Shown here: positions 24,775 through 32,747 of the stretch, one piece after another | Numbering within the stretch: position 1 is the stretch's first letter | Layout of the letters: each line of letters starts with the position of its first letter | Source of the DNA: an uncultured Thermomicrobiales bacterium | Lineage (GTDB): Bacteria; Chloroflexota; Chloroflexia; Thermomicrobiales; UBA6265 | Direction: 5' to 3' | DNA: 46,945 nucleotides | Assembly (NCBI GenBank): GCA_902806345.1 | Contig: CADCWF010000006.1 | Span: 1 to 46,945, forward strand | Position numbers and translations under genes: made by a program | Notes under the pieces: model-generated | Told to the model about the DNA's origin: nothing | What the model saw: the letters and a program-made list of their open reading frames with translations, nothing else | Database searches by the model: none

Positions 24775-24853
24775 CAGCCCGTCGCGGCCGACCTACGACC
24801 AACCAGAACGATCCGCCGGGCGGACCAAGAAAACGACAATAGGAGGAATAACC

Positions 24854-25354
24854 GTGCAACCGAACGAGATCACCGAGGTTCTGAACCGACCGATCAGTCG
24901 GGAACTGTTGGCCCGCGACGTGACCCGCTTGGCCTACGTCGCCAAGGACGGCACACCCCGGAATGTCCCGATCATCTTTACCTGGAACGGCTCGCAGATC
25001 GTCATGTGCACTTCGAAGAACGCTCCGAAGCTCCCGGCCCTGCGGACGAACCCGGCGGTTGCCCTGACGATCGACACCGAAGTGCACCCACCCAAGATCT
25101 TGCTCGTCCGGGGTCGGGCCGAGCTGGACTTCGTCGATGGCATCCCGGACGAGTATCTCCAGGCGACCAGCACCTACGAGATGACGCCCGAGCAACGGGT
25201 CGAGTGGGAGGCGGAGGTGCGTTCGCTCTACCACGACGGCATGGTCCGGATCGTCGTGACCCCGACCTGGGCGAAGCTGATCGACTTCGAGACGACGCTG
25301 CCGAGCGCGGTCGAGGAGCTGGTCCGGCAGCGGGAGGAGCGTCAGGGCGCCTGA
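24854..25354 (+). CDS. pyridoxamine-5'-phosphate-oxidase-like flavin-binding protein
   Basis: A 166-residue split-barrel protein of the PNPOx-like superfamily. The first strands read VTRLAYVAKDGTPRNVPIIFTWNGSQIVM, followed by the helix NAPKLPALRTNPAVALTID, a common FMN/F420-site region. The C-terminal part (MVRIVVTPTWAKLIDFET) supplies the last strands. Such proteins bind FMN or F420 and reduce or oxidise small molecules, or simply bind the cofactor. The GTG at 24854 follows AGGAGGA at 6-base spacing. No separate TGTCGA promoter is seen, so it is likely read through from the VOC gene. Confidence 0.85.
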   Translation: MQPNEITEVLNRPISRELLARDVTRLAYVAKDGTPRNVPIIFTWNGSQIVMCTSKNAPKLPALRTNPAVALTIDTEVHPPKILLVRGRAELDFVDGIPDEYLQATSTYEMTPEQRVEWEAEVRSLYHDGMVRIVVTPTWAKLIDFETTLPSAVEELVRQREERQGA

Positions 25355-25452
25355 GCACCGCGCGGTCGCTCGCATTGAGTGGATCACCCACGCCTCAACC
25401 CCACTGCGGTACGCGGAGTCTGTGAAGTCCGCCAGGAAATGTCTCGATGGGA

Positions 25453-25477
25453 TGTCGAGAACCCGCGCGGCTCCGTC
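25453..25477 (+). promoter_or_regulatory. ECF42-type promoter upstream of the DGPF gene
   Basis: TGTCGA (25453-25458), a 15-base spacer and CGTC (25474-25477). The segment continues with GGCCAC, ATGGGCCG and a GGAG site in the same order as before the VOC gene. The spacer is two bases shorter than in that copy. Confidence 0.55.
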
Positions 25478-25525
25478 CCCTGAGTGAACACGGCCACAAT
25501 GGGCCGGACGCGTAAGGAGAGCATG

Positions 25526-25936
25526 ATGGCCAAGTACCTGCTGCTCAAGCACTACCGGGGTGGCCCCGCCCCCGCCGTGGACTGGGCGCCGATGGACCGG
25601 TGGACGCCGGACGAGGTCGACGCACACGTGCAGTTCATGCGCGACTTCGCGGCCCGGCTGGAGGAGACGGGCGAGTTCGTCGACACCCAGGCGCTGGCGC
25701 CCGACGGCGCGTTCGTGCGGTACGCCGGCGAGGGGCGGCCACCGGTGACCGACGGGCCGTTCGTCGAGACCAAGGACCTGATCGCCGGATGGTACATCGT
25801 CGACGTGGAGTCGTGGGACCGCGCGGTACAGCTGGCAGGGGAGCTGTCGGCGGCCCCCGGGCCCGGCGGCAAGCCGATCTACGAATGGCTGGAGGTTCGG
25901 CCGTTTCTGGCCGCCTCGCCCACGGTCACCGAGTGA
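25526..25936 (+). CDS. DGPF/YCII-domain protein, partner of ECF42 sigma factor
   Basis: A 136-residue YCII-superfamily protein starting MAKYLLLKHYRGG and carrying the diagnostic DGPF (VTDGPFVETKDLIAGWYIVD) followed by the strand-helix VESWDRAVQLAGEL. DGPF proteins are the conserved neighbours of ECF42-type sigma factors, and are thought to belong to their regulon; their molecular activity is unknown. Two ATG codons lie side by side (25523, 25526) after AAGGAG; I chose the second for spacing. The stop overlaps the sigma factor's GTG by 4 bases (GTGA), so the pair is translationally coupled. Confidence 0.92.
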   Translation: MAKYLLLKHYRGGPAPAVDWAPMDRWTPDEVDAHVQFMRDFAARLEETGEFVDTQALAPDGAFVRYAGEGRPPVTDGPFVETKDLIAGWYIVDVESWDRAVQLAGELSAAPGPGGKPIYEWLEVRPFLAASPTVTE

Positions 25937-27078
25937 ACGAGCCGCTGCTGCGGGATCTCGTACCCGCGGCGATCGGTGTCATCGTCCGGCGCGGGGCCGA
26001 CTTCGCGGCGGCCGAGGACGCCGTGCAGGACGCCCTGGTCGAGGCCGTGCGCGTGTGGCCGGATGATCCGCCGCGGGACCCCAAGGGCTGGTTGGTCACC
26101 GTGGCCTGGCGGAAGTTCCTCGACGCCGCCCGCGCCGATACCTCCCGGCGGCACCGCGAGGCACGCGTCGAGCGCGAACCCATGCCCGGGCCGGGCGAAG
26201 AGGCGGACGACACGCTCCGGCTGTACTTCCTGTGCGCGCACCCGTCCCTGACGCCGGCCTCGGCCGTCGCGCTCACGCTGCGCGCGGTCGGCGGCCTGAC
26301 CACGCGGCAGATCGCGCAGGCCTACCTGGTGCCGGAGGCGACCATGGCCCAGCGCATCAGCAGGGCCAAGCGGACCGTTGCGGGCGTCCGGTTCAACCAG
26401 CCCGGTAACGTCGCCACGGTGCTGCGCGTGCTCTACCTGGTCTTCAACGAGGGCTACTCCGGCGACGTCGACCTCGCCGCCGAGGCGATCCGGCTCACGC
26501 GGCAACTGGCGGCCAAGACGCTCCACGAGGAGGCCGCGGGTTTGCTCGCGCTCATGCTGCTCCACCACGCACGGCGCCCGGCACGGACCGGCGCCGACGG
26601 CAGGCTTGTGCCCCTCGCCGAGCAGGCCCGCGGCCTGTGGAACACCCGCCTGATCGCCGAGGGCGTCGACGTGCTCCAGACCGCCCTCGCCCGCGACCGC
26701 CTGGGCGAGTTCCAGGCCCAAGCCGCCATCGCCGCGCTCCACGCCGACGCTCGGACGGCCGAGGAGACCGACTGGGCGCAGATCGTCGAGTGGTACGACG
26801 AACTGGTGCGCCTCACCGACAACCCGGTGGCCCGCCTCAACCGGGCCGTCGCGGTCGGCGAGGCCGAGGGCCCGTTGGCCGGCCTCGCCGCCCTGGCGGG
26901 GCTCGACCCGGCGCTCCCCCGCCACGCCGCCGCCGCGGCGTACTTCCACGAGCGTGCGGGTGACCCGGTCGCTGCGGCGCGGCTCTACGCCCAAGCCGCC
27001 CGATCGGCGCCTAACCTCCCCGAACGCGACCACCTCACACGGCAGGCCGCGCGGCTCAACGCGCCGTTGCGCGGCTGA
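25933..27078 (+). CDS. ECF42-type RNA polymerase sigma factor with C-terminal extension
   Basis: A 381-residue sigma factor. Region 2 (~20-75: AAEDAVQDALVEAVRVWPDDPPRDPKGWL) and region 4 (~115-150: TTRQIAQAYLVPEATMAQRISRAKR helix-turn-helix) are ECF-like. The ~230-residue helical C-terminal extension (LRVLYLVFNEGYSG, LLALMLLHHARRPAR, DWAQIVEWYDELVRLTDNPV), a TPR-like array, is the mark of the ECF42 group, which lacks a classical anti-sigma factor. The GTG start overlaps the DGPF stop. It probably activates the two TGTCGA-CGTC promoters at 24255 and 25453, including its own operon. Confidence 0.92.
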   Translation: MNEPLLRDLVPAAIGVIVRRGADFAAAEDAVQDALVEAVRVWPDDPPRDPKGWLVTVAWRKFLDAARADTSRRHREARVEREPMPGPGEEADDTLRLYFLCAHPSLTPASAVALTLRAVGGLTTRQIAQAYLVPEATMAQRISRAKRTVAGVRFNQPGNVATVLRVLYLVFNEGYSGDVDLAAEAIRLTRQLAAKTLHEEAAGLLALMLLHHARRPARTGADGRLVPLAEQARGLWNTRLIAEGVDVLQTALARDRLGEFQAQAAIAALHADARTAEETDWAQIVEWYDELVRLTDNPVARLNRAVAVGEAEGPLAGLAALAGLDPALPRHAAAAAYFHERAGDPVAAARLYAQAARSAPNLPERDHLTRQAARLNAPLRG

Positions 27079-27202
27079 GCGTCAAGCGGCGGGCATCCAC
27101 CGGCCCCATAGGGACGGTCTGTCCGCCTTGGTGGCTGGCCGGATCGCGTCGCTTGACTGTCGCGAGCCCGAAGATCCCGTGCTCCTGGCCCCTGCCCGGC
27201 GA

Positions 27203-27817
27203 TCACCGCAAGCCGATCGCGCCGCGGACGAGATCCCAGGAAAAGGGGGTGCCGTTGGTGACCGTGATGCCGGCGTCGGCAAAGGCGACTCGCTCCTCGT
27301 CGGAGGCGTCGTAGCGGCGGGTCGGGAAGTTGAGCAGGGTCGCCGGCGTCTCGCCGAGGGCGACCAGGCCGTGGAGGGTACCCGGCGGGATCGTCACCAT
27401 CGCCGGAGCCGGCGCGTCCTCCCCGGCGGTCAGATCGATCAGCAGGAGCTTTCCGCGCGCCGGGGACTCCGACCGGGCGTCGGCTACCGCCACCACGAGC
27501 CGCCCGGCGAGGCAGACGAAGCGGTCGGTCTGGCGGCGGTGGAGGTGCCAGCGGTCCTCGTCGCGGGCGGTGCCGGGGACGGTGACGCTGGCGTAGGCCT
27601 GGGCGAAGGGTAGATCGTCGCCGAAGACGTCGGCCCAATCCTCGCGCAGCAGTTCGGTCAGCGTGCCGCGCCGGTCGCGGTTCACCGTCAGGGGGCGAAC
27701 CACGACGCCAGGGATCGGCGTCTCGCCACCGCTCGTGAGGGCGTCGCCGGCGAGGAGGGCGTCGCCGAACATGGCGCGGAGGGCCGCCGAGCGCTGAGCG
27801 ACGTGGAGGCTCGTCAT
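27203..27817 (-). CDS. divergent dTDP-4-dehydrorhamnose 3,5-epimerase-like cupin (RmlC-like)
   Basis: A 204-residue cupin. PLTVNRDRRGTLTELLREDW resembles the RmlC N-terminus, and TIPPGTLHGLVALGE the C-terminal cupin strand. The catalytic region is unusual: the expected RGLHxQ becomes DRWHLHRRQTDRFVCLAG. RmlC epimerises dTDP-4-keto-6-deoxyglucose; this relative may do that, or act as a cupin ketoisomerase or a domain specialised for another 4-keto sugar. The ATG at 27817 overlaps the RmlB stop by 4 bases (ATGA), so it works with RmlB. Extension to 27952 is a shadow. Confidence 0.75.
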   Translation of the reverse strand: MTSLHVAQRSAALRAMFGDALLAGDALTSGGETPIPGVVVRPLTVNRDRRGTLTELLREDWADVFGDDLPFAQAYASVTVPGTARDEDRWHLHRRQTDRFVCLAGRLVVAVADARSESPARGKLLLIDLTAGEDAPAPAMVTIPPGTLHGLVALGETPATLLNFPTRRYDASDEERVAFADAGITVTNGTPFSWDLVRGAIGLR

Positions 27818-28866
27818 TTGGCGGCCCCGCTCGCCCCGGCGCCGGACCCTGCCGTCGCCAGGCGCCAGCCGTACTGCCGCTCGTAGTAGTCCCGGAACCG
27901 CTCGTCCCGCTCCCGGATCGCCTCCCACCAGCCGGGGTTGGCGACGTACCAATCGACCGTCTCGGCCAGCGTCTGCTCGAAGGTGCGGGCCGGGGACCAG
28001 CCGAGCTCTTGGCGGATCTTGGCCGAGCTGAGGGCATAGCGGCGGTCGTGGCCGGGCCGGTCGGGGACGTGGACGACCAGCGACTCGGGCTTGCCGAGGC
28101 GGCCCAGGATGCCGCGGACCACGTCAAGGTTGGGGCGCTCGGCGCCGGCGCCGACGTTGTAGGCCTCGCCGCTGCGGCCCTCCCGCAGGACGAGGTCGAT
28201 CGCCGCGGCGTGGTCGTCGACGAAGAGCCAGTCGCGCTCCTGCCGGCCGTCGCCGTAGACCGGCAGCGGCAGGTCCTGGAGGGCATTCGTGACGAAGAGG
28301 GGGACCAGCTTCTCCGGGTACTGGCGGGGACCGATGGTGTTGCAGCCGCGGGTGATGACCACGTCCACATCGTAGGAGACGTGGTAGGCGCGGCACATCA
28401 GCTCGCCGCCGGCCTTGGCGGCGGCGTAGGGCGAGCGGGGCAGCAGGGGGTCGAGCTCGACCGAGGCGTGGCCGGGCTCGACGTCGCCGTAGACCTCGTC
28501 GGTCGAGACCTGGAGCAGCCGCTTGCCGTGCTGCCGCGCCGCCTGGAGGAGGGTCATCACGCCGACGACGTTGGCGCGGGCGAACGCCTCGGGATCGAGC
28601 AGCGAGCGGTCGACGTGGGTCTCGGCGGCGAAGTTCACGACCGCATCGCACCCGGCCACGAGGGGGTCGACCGTGGCGGCGTCGGCGATGTCCCCCTGGG
28701 CGAAGCGGAAGCGCGGGTCGCCCCGCACCTCGTCGAGGTTGGCCGGGTTGCCGGCGTAGGTCAGGGCGTCGTAGGCGACCACCTCGTCGGCCGGGTGCTC
28801 GCGCAGGACGCGGCGGACGAAGGCGGAGCCGATGAAGCCGGCGGCGCCGGTAACCAGGATGCGCAC
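27814..28866 (-). CDS. rmlB: dTDP-glucose 4,6-dehydratase
   Basis: A 350-residue extended short-chain dehydrogenase. The NAD motif GAAGFIG is at 7-13. Further RmlB marks are VNFAAETHVDRSLLDP, the catalytic TDE (~120-122, STDEVYGD), the Tyr-Lys pair SPYAAAKAGGELM, and TRGCNTIGPRQYPEKLVPLF. The enzyme converts dTDP-glucose to dTDP-4-keto-6-deoxyglucose, second step of dTDP-rhamnose synthesis. The GTG at 28866 follows GGGGGAGGGA. It is coupled to the RmlC-like gene; RmlA and RmlD lie 1.3 kb upstream on the same strand. The last ~15 residues are a low-complexity Gly/Ala/Ser tail. Confidence 0.95.
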   Translation of the reverse strand: MRILVTGAAGFIGSAFVRRVLREHPADEVVAYDALTYAGNPANLDEVRGDPRFRFAQGDIADAATVDPLVAGCDAVVNFAAETHVDRSLLDPEAFARANVVGVMTLLQAARQHGKRLLQVSTDEVYGDVEPGHASVELDPLLPRSPYAAAKAGGELMCRAYHVSYDVDVVITRGCNTIGPRQYPEKLVPLFVTNALQDLPLPVYGDGRQERDWLFVDDHAAAIDLVLREGRSGEAYNVGAGAERPNLDVVRGILGRLGKPESLVVHVPDRPGHDRRYALSSAKIRQELGWSPARTFEQTLAETVDWYVANPGWWEAIRERDERFRDYYERQYGWRLATAGSGAGASGAAK

Positions 28867-29186
28867 AGATTCCCTCCCCCGATTCGTGTCGACGCCAATC
28901 GTCGCCCGTCTCGCGCTCCCATGTCGAGGGTTCGGTGACCGTGGTCATGCCGCAGGACCATCCTTGGATTTGCCCCTCCATTGGCCGCCGGGAGGGGCGC
29001 TGCGTCCAGTGTCTGGGGCCCCATCACCTCATCCCGCTCGCGATGACGACGGCCAATCGTTCTGCCAACCGCTCTCCCCCTGGGAGCAGGACTGTTGGCG
29101 GGGAGCGGCGGGCCCTGTGCCCGCCGCTCTGACGCTGACTCAGATTGACAGGTCTGCGAGCCGCCCCAAAACCGTTGTGCGTTCTC
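28867..29186. other. 320-bp intergenic region with a hairpin
   Basis: It separates the esterase stop from the RmlB start, both minus strand. AGCGGCGGGC (29104-29113) and GCCCGCCGCT (29119-29128) form a 10-bp perfect stem with a 5-base loop 59 bp past the esterase stop, but no T run follows. No gene seen. Confidence 0.5.
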
Positions 29187-29999
29187 TCAGGTTCCAGGGC
29201 GCAGGTGGTGGTCAAGGAAGGCGAGAACCGCCGGGCCGACCCGTGACCACCCCAGGTCGTCGTGGCCCGCGTCGGCGAGTTCAAGGTAGGACGTCTCGAT
29301 GCCGGCGCGGCGCAGCGCGGCGACGAGCCGCCGCGACTGGGCGAGCGGCACCACCCGGTCACGGGTCCCGTGGACCACCAGAAAGGGTGCCGAGCGCCGG
29401 TCGATCCAAGAGAGCGGCGAGGAGTCGCGATAGAGCTCGAGGACCTCATCGGGCGTGCCGCCGAGAAGGGCAGCGACCTCGTCTGAGGCCGGTGGCTGGG
29501 TGTACGCCGCGAGGTCGACATCCCCGGCGAGAACGACGACGCTGGCAACCCGACTGGACAGGGCCGCCAGTCCCAGGGTGGGATCGCGGGTGTCGCGCGT
29601 TCCGAGCAGGGCCGCCAGCTGGCCACCCGCCGACCAGCCGTAGGCGGCGAGGCGGTCCGGGTCCACCCCGAGGCGGGCGGCGTTGGCGCGAACCCAGCGG
29701 ACTGCGAGCTGGACATCGTCCAACTGGGCCGGCCAGCGGTGGCGCCCGGCGGCGGCGTCGACGAGGCGGTAGTCGATGGCGAGGGCGACGTAGCCGGCCT
29801 CGGCCAATTGCCCGCCTGGCCCGGCCATGTCCGCCCGGGAGCCGGTCCACATCCCGCCGCCATGGATGAGGACGACGGCCGGCCGCGGACGGAGGCGTTC
29901 CACGGGCCGATAGAGGTCGAGCACAAGGGGCTCGTCAGGCTCGCCCCCGAAGATAGCGCGGCGCTCAACTTCGATAGGTTCCCGCCCGCTTGGAGACAC
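29187..29999 (-). CDS. alpha/beta-hydrolase (esterase/lipase, BD-FAE/HSL-like)
   Basis: A 270-residue alpha/beta hydrolase. The oxyanion HGGG (VVLIHGGGMWTG, ~42-53), the nucleophile elbow GWSAGG (~120-125), an Asp in HGTRDRVVPLAQS and the final catalytic His in ADAGHDDLGW form a complete Ser-His-Asp triad, so it is likely an active cytoplasmic carboxylesterase. There is no signal peptide. The GTG at 29999 has GAGGA upstream. It interrupts the rhamnose gene set between RmlD and RmlB, with separate intergenic spacing on both sides; it may have no link, or may de-esterify a glycan precursor. The former is my default. Confidence 0.85.
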   Translation of the reverse strand: MSPSGREPIEVERRAIFGGEPDEPLVLDLYRPVERLRPRPAVVLIHGGGMWTGSRADMAGPGGQLAEAGYVALAIDYRLVDAAAGRHRWPAQLDDVQLAVRWVRANAARLGVDPDRLAAYGWSAGGQLAALLGTRDTRDPTLGLAALSSRVASVVVLAGDVDLAAYTQPPASDEVAALLGGTPDEVLELYRDSSPLSWIDRRSAPFLVVHGTRDRVVPLAQSRRLVAALRRAGIETSYLELADAGHDDLGWSRVGPAVLAFLDHHLRPGT

Positions 30000-30166
30000 G
30001 GTCGTCCTCGTCTCGGCGCACGTGGCGAATGACCGGATCGACCCCGCGGCGGCTGCGCCCGAGTGGTAGGCCGGCCGGGGCTCGGGGATGTCGCCCTGGG
30101 TTGCGGGTCGGTCTCAACCGTTCACCGCAGCTTGGGGTGTCTCCCCGGCAGGGTTGCGGCAGTCGC

Positions 30167-31084
30167 CTAGTCCGTCCCTTTGCCCTCAGCGGCAAGGCCC
30201 GGGACGTAGGCCGTCAGTGCCTCCTGCCATGGCCGCAGCGTGACGCCGAGCGCAGCGGCCCGCTCGTTCCGCAGTTCGCTGTCCGTCGGGCGCTTCGCCG
30301 GCAGCGGGTACTTCTCCAGGAACGCGGCGCTCGTCGTCGGGCGCACCGTCTCGGGGTCGAGCCCCGCCAGGACCGCGACCGCCCGGGCCAGTTCGAAGCG
30401 GGTCGCCCGCCCCGCGTTGGCGAGGTGGAAGATGCCGCCGGCTCCGGTGGCCGCGAGGGCGACGAGCGCTTCGGCGAGGTCGCCGGCGAAGGTGGGCGAG
30501 CCCGCCTCGTCGGCGACGACCTCCATCGACCCGCGGCTCCGGAGGGCGGTCAGCACCGTCCTCGGAAAGTGCTTGCCGGGGCCGCCGTAGAGCCAGGCGG
30601 TGCGGGCGACGGCGAACGAGGGGGAGACGGCCAGGACCGCTTCTTCTCCCGCCCGCTTGGTCCGGCCGTAGGCGGAGACGGGGTCGGTCGGGGCGTCCTC
30701 GGCAAAGGGCGCGCCGCCGGTGCCGGAAAAGACGAAGTCGGTCGAGACCGCGACCAGGTGGGCGCCTCGGGCACGGGCGGCCTCGGCAACGTTGCGGGCG
30801 GCACCAAGGTTGACCGCCCGCGCCCCGGCTTCGTCGCGCTCGGCGCCGTCGACGTCGGTCCAGGCCGCGGCGTGGATCACGAGTTCCGGGGCCGCGGTCG
30901 CGACGACCTCCTCGACCGCACCCCGGTCGGTCAGATCGGCGGCCAGGTCGATCCCCGGCCCGGGCCGGCGGCCGAGGCCGACCACGGTTGCCCCGGCGGC
31001 TTCCAGCGCCGGCCGCAGGTAGCCGCCGAGCTGGCCGCCGGCGCCGGTGACGAGGACCCGCCGGCCGGCGAGCGGCGGCCCCAT
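30167..31084 (-). CDS. rmlD: dTDP-4-dehydrorhamnose reductase
   Basis: A 305-residue RmlD-type SDR. It has VLVTGAGGQLGGYL (the TGAxGQLG motif of RmlD), AAWTDVDGAE (the TxVDxAE signature), STDFVFSGTG, and the Tyr-Lys pair SAYGRTKRAGE. It makes dTDP-L-rhamnose by NADPH reduction, the last pathway step. Its ATG shares one base with the TGA of RmlA (TGATG), a sign of translational coupling. Confidence 0.94.
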   Translation of the reverse strand: MGPPLAGRRVLVTGAGGQLGGYLRPALEAAGATVVGLGRRPGPGIDLAADLTDRGAVEEVVATAAPELVIHAAAWTDVDGAERDEAGARAVNLGAARNVAEAARARGAHLVAVSTDFVFSGTGGAPFAEDAPTDPVSAYGRTKRAGEEAVLAVSPSFAVARTAWLYGGPGKHFPRTVLTALRSRGSMEVVADEAGSPTFAGDLAEALVALAATGAGGIFHLANAGRATRFELARAVAVLAGLDPETVRPTTSAAFLEKYPLPAKRPTDSELRNERAAALGVTLRPWQEALTAYVPGLAAEGKGTD

Positions 31085-32160
31085 CAGACGACCCCGACGA
31101 CCGAGTGGTCGCCGAGCATGAGCCGGATCGCCTGCGGCTTCAGCGGCGACCGCTCCAGCACGACCTCGCGGCCGATCAGCGAGTCGGCGATCCGCTGGGG
31201 GACGCCGCGGATGGTCGAGCGGTCGAGCACGATCGAGTGCTCGATCTCGCAGGACGAGAGGTCGCAGTCCTCGCCGATCGCGGTGAAGGGGCCGACGTAG
31301 GAGTCGACGATCTTGGTGCCGGCCCCGATGATCGCCGGCCCCCGCACCGTCGAGCCCCGGACCTGCGCCCCGGCCTCGACGACGACCGCGCCGACCAGCG
31401 TCGTGTCGGGGTCGACGTCGCCGTCGACCCGGCGGCGGAGGGTCGCCAGGACGAGGCGGTTGGCCTCCAGCACGTCGTCCTTCTTGCCGGTGTCGATCCA
31501 CTCGGCGGCGACCAGGCTGGAGCGCACCTCGTGGCCGGCGTCGATCAGCCCCTGGATGGCGTCGGTGATCTCCAGCTCGCCGCGCGCCGACGGCACGAGG
31601 TGGGGCGTCACCGCGTGGACCTCGGGGCCGAGGTAGTAGACACCGATGACGGCCAGGTCGGAGAGGGGTTCGCGCGGCTTCTCGACCAGCCGCTCGACGC
31701 GCCCGCCGCCGTCGAGGACGGCGACGCCGAAGGCGGCCGGGTCGGCGACCCGCTTGAGGAGGATCTGGCCGGCCCAGTCGGCCTCGGCGAACCGCCGCGT
31801 GTGGTCGGCGATGCCGCCCATCAGGAAGTTGTCGCCGAGGAACATGCAGAAGGCGCTCTCGCCCAGCCAGCCGCGGGCGGTGACGATGGCGTGGGCGAGC
31901 CCGAGGGGGGCGGCCTGCGGCAGGTAGGTGACGTTGGCGCCGAAGCGTGCGCCGTCGCCGACGGCGGCCTCGACCTGGGCGGCGGTGTCGCCGGTGACGA
32001 TCCCGATCTCGTCGATGCCGGCCTCGACGAGCTGCTCCAGGGCGTAGAAGAGGACGGGCTTGTTGGCGACCGGGACGAGCTGCTTGGCGCCGGTCGCCGT
32101 CAGCGGCCGCAGTCGCGAGCCCTTGCCGCCGGCGAGGACGAGTCCCTTCAGTTTCCGCAT
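31084..32160 (-). CDS. rmlA: glucose-1-phosphate thymidylyltransferase, long form with left-handed helix
   Basis: A 358-residue nucleotidyltransferase. MRKLKGLVLAGGKGSRLRPLT carries the activated-nucleotide GGxGxRL motif. LGDNFLMGG is the sugar-phosphate/metal site. VEKP, and a C-terminal ~110-residue left-handed beta-helix (VGAVVVEAGAQVRGSTVRGP), mark the long-form RmlA subfamily. It joins dTTP and glucose-1-phosphate to dTDP-glucose, the first pathway step. The extended helix suggests a bifunctional or alternately regulated version. The ATG at 32160 follows GGAGGGGGAGGC; it is coupled to rmlD. Confidence 0.93.
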   Translation of the reverse strand: MRKLKGLVLAGGKGSRLRPLTATGAKQLVPVANKPVLFYALEQLVEAGIDEIGIVTGDTAAQVEAAVGDGARFGANVTYLPQAAPLGLAHAIVTARGWLGESAFCMFLGDNFLMGGIADHTRRFAEADWAGQILLKRVADPAAFGVAVLDGGGRVERLVEKPREPLSDLAVIGVYYLGPEVHAVTPHLVPSARGELEITDAIQGLIDAGHEVRSSLVAAEWIDTGKKDDVLEANRLVLATLRRRVDGDVDPDTTLVGAVVVEAGAQVRGSTVRGPAIIGAGTKIVDSYVGPFTAIGEDCDLSSCEIEHSIVLDRSTIRGVPQRIADSLIGREVVLERSPLKPQAIRLMLGDHSVVGVV

Positions 32161-32348
32161 GCCTCCCCCTCCGCCACCCGAAACCGGGGGGATGGTAGCA
32201 GGGGCCGGGAGGGCGGCGTCCGGTAAACGTCGCCGGCAGGAGGCGGCGACGATCGATCCCCGACGGGGGGGTCGGACCGGGCAACCCCTGCGGTGAACGC
32301 CCGCGCGGGGCGACTGCGCCCCACCCGATCGCGAAGGTCGTGGGCGGA

Positions 32349-32747
32349 TCACTCCTCGCTCGCGAACGCCACCCAGAGCAGCGCGAACGCCGCGAGCAGC
32401 GCCAGCCCGGCGACTCCCCAGACGAACACCCGGGCGGCGTCTCCCCATCCGGTGGCCGCCAACGTCCGGTCGAAGGAGCGGAGGACGGCCGGGAGGCGGA
32501 CGGCGTCGCCGACGTCGTCGCCCGCGCCGAGCGTCACCGGGAAGACGAGGAGCGGCCCCAGGATCGCCACCATCACGAGCGCCCAGAGGGCACGGCCGAG
32601 CCAGGGCGGTGGTCGCCGCGCCTGGCGGTCCTGGTCCTCGACCCGGGCGGTCTCGGTCCGATCGCCGCCGGCTACGGCGGCTGCGTCCCGGCCGCCGGAG
32701 ACGACCGCCGACTTTCCGTCGTCGATCGAGGGTACACCGCCCGGCAT
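32349..32747 (-). CDS. small membrane protein coupled to the glycosyltransferase gene
   Basis: A 132-residue protein: a polar N-terminal part (1-50), a membrane segment (WALVMVAILGPLLVFPVTL), a short loop and a second membrane segment (FVWGVAGLALLAAFALLWVAF). Its ATG shares one base with the TGA of the GT-C glycosyltransferase (TGATG), so it is probably an accessory subunit or anchor of that enzyme. I do not recognise a family. Confidence 0.65.
   Translation of the reverse strand: MPGGVPSIDDGKSAVVSGGRDAAAVAGGDRTETARVEDQDRQARRPPPWLGRALWALVMVAILGPLLVFPVTLGAGDDVGDAVRLPAVLRSFDRTLAATGWGDAARVFVWGVAGLALLAAFALLWVAFASEE

Noticed and set aside
30167..32284. A single 705-residue protein spanning RmlD and upstream sequence
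   Set aside because: The N-terminal half is the shifted-frame shadow of RmlA; RmlD has its own ATG at 31084 overlapping the RmlA stop.
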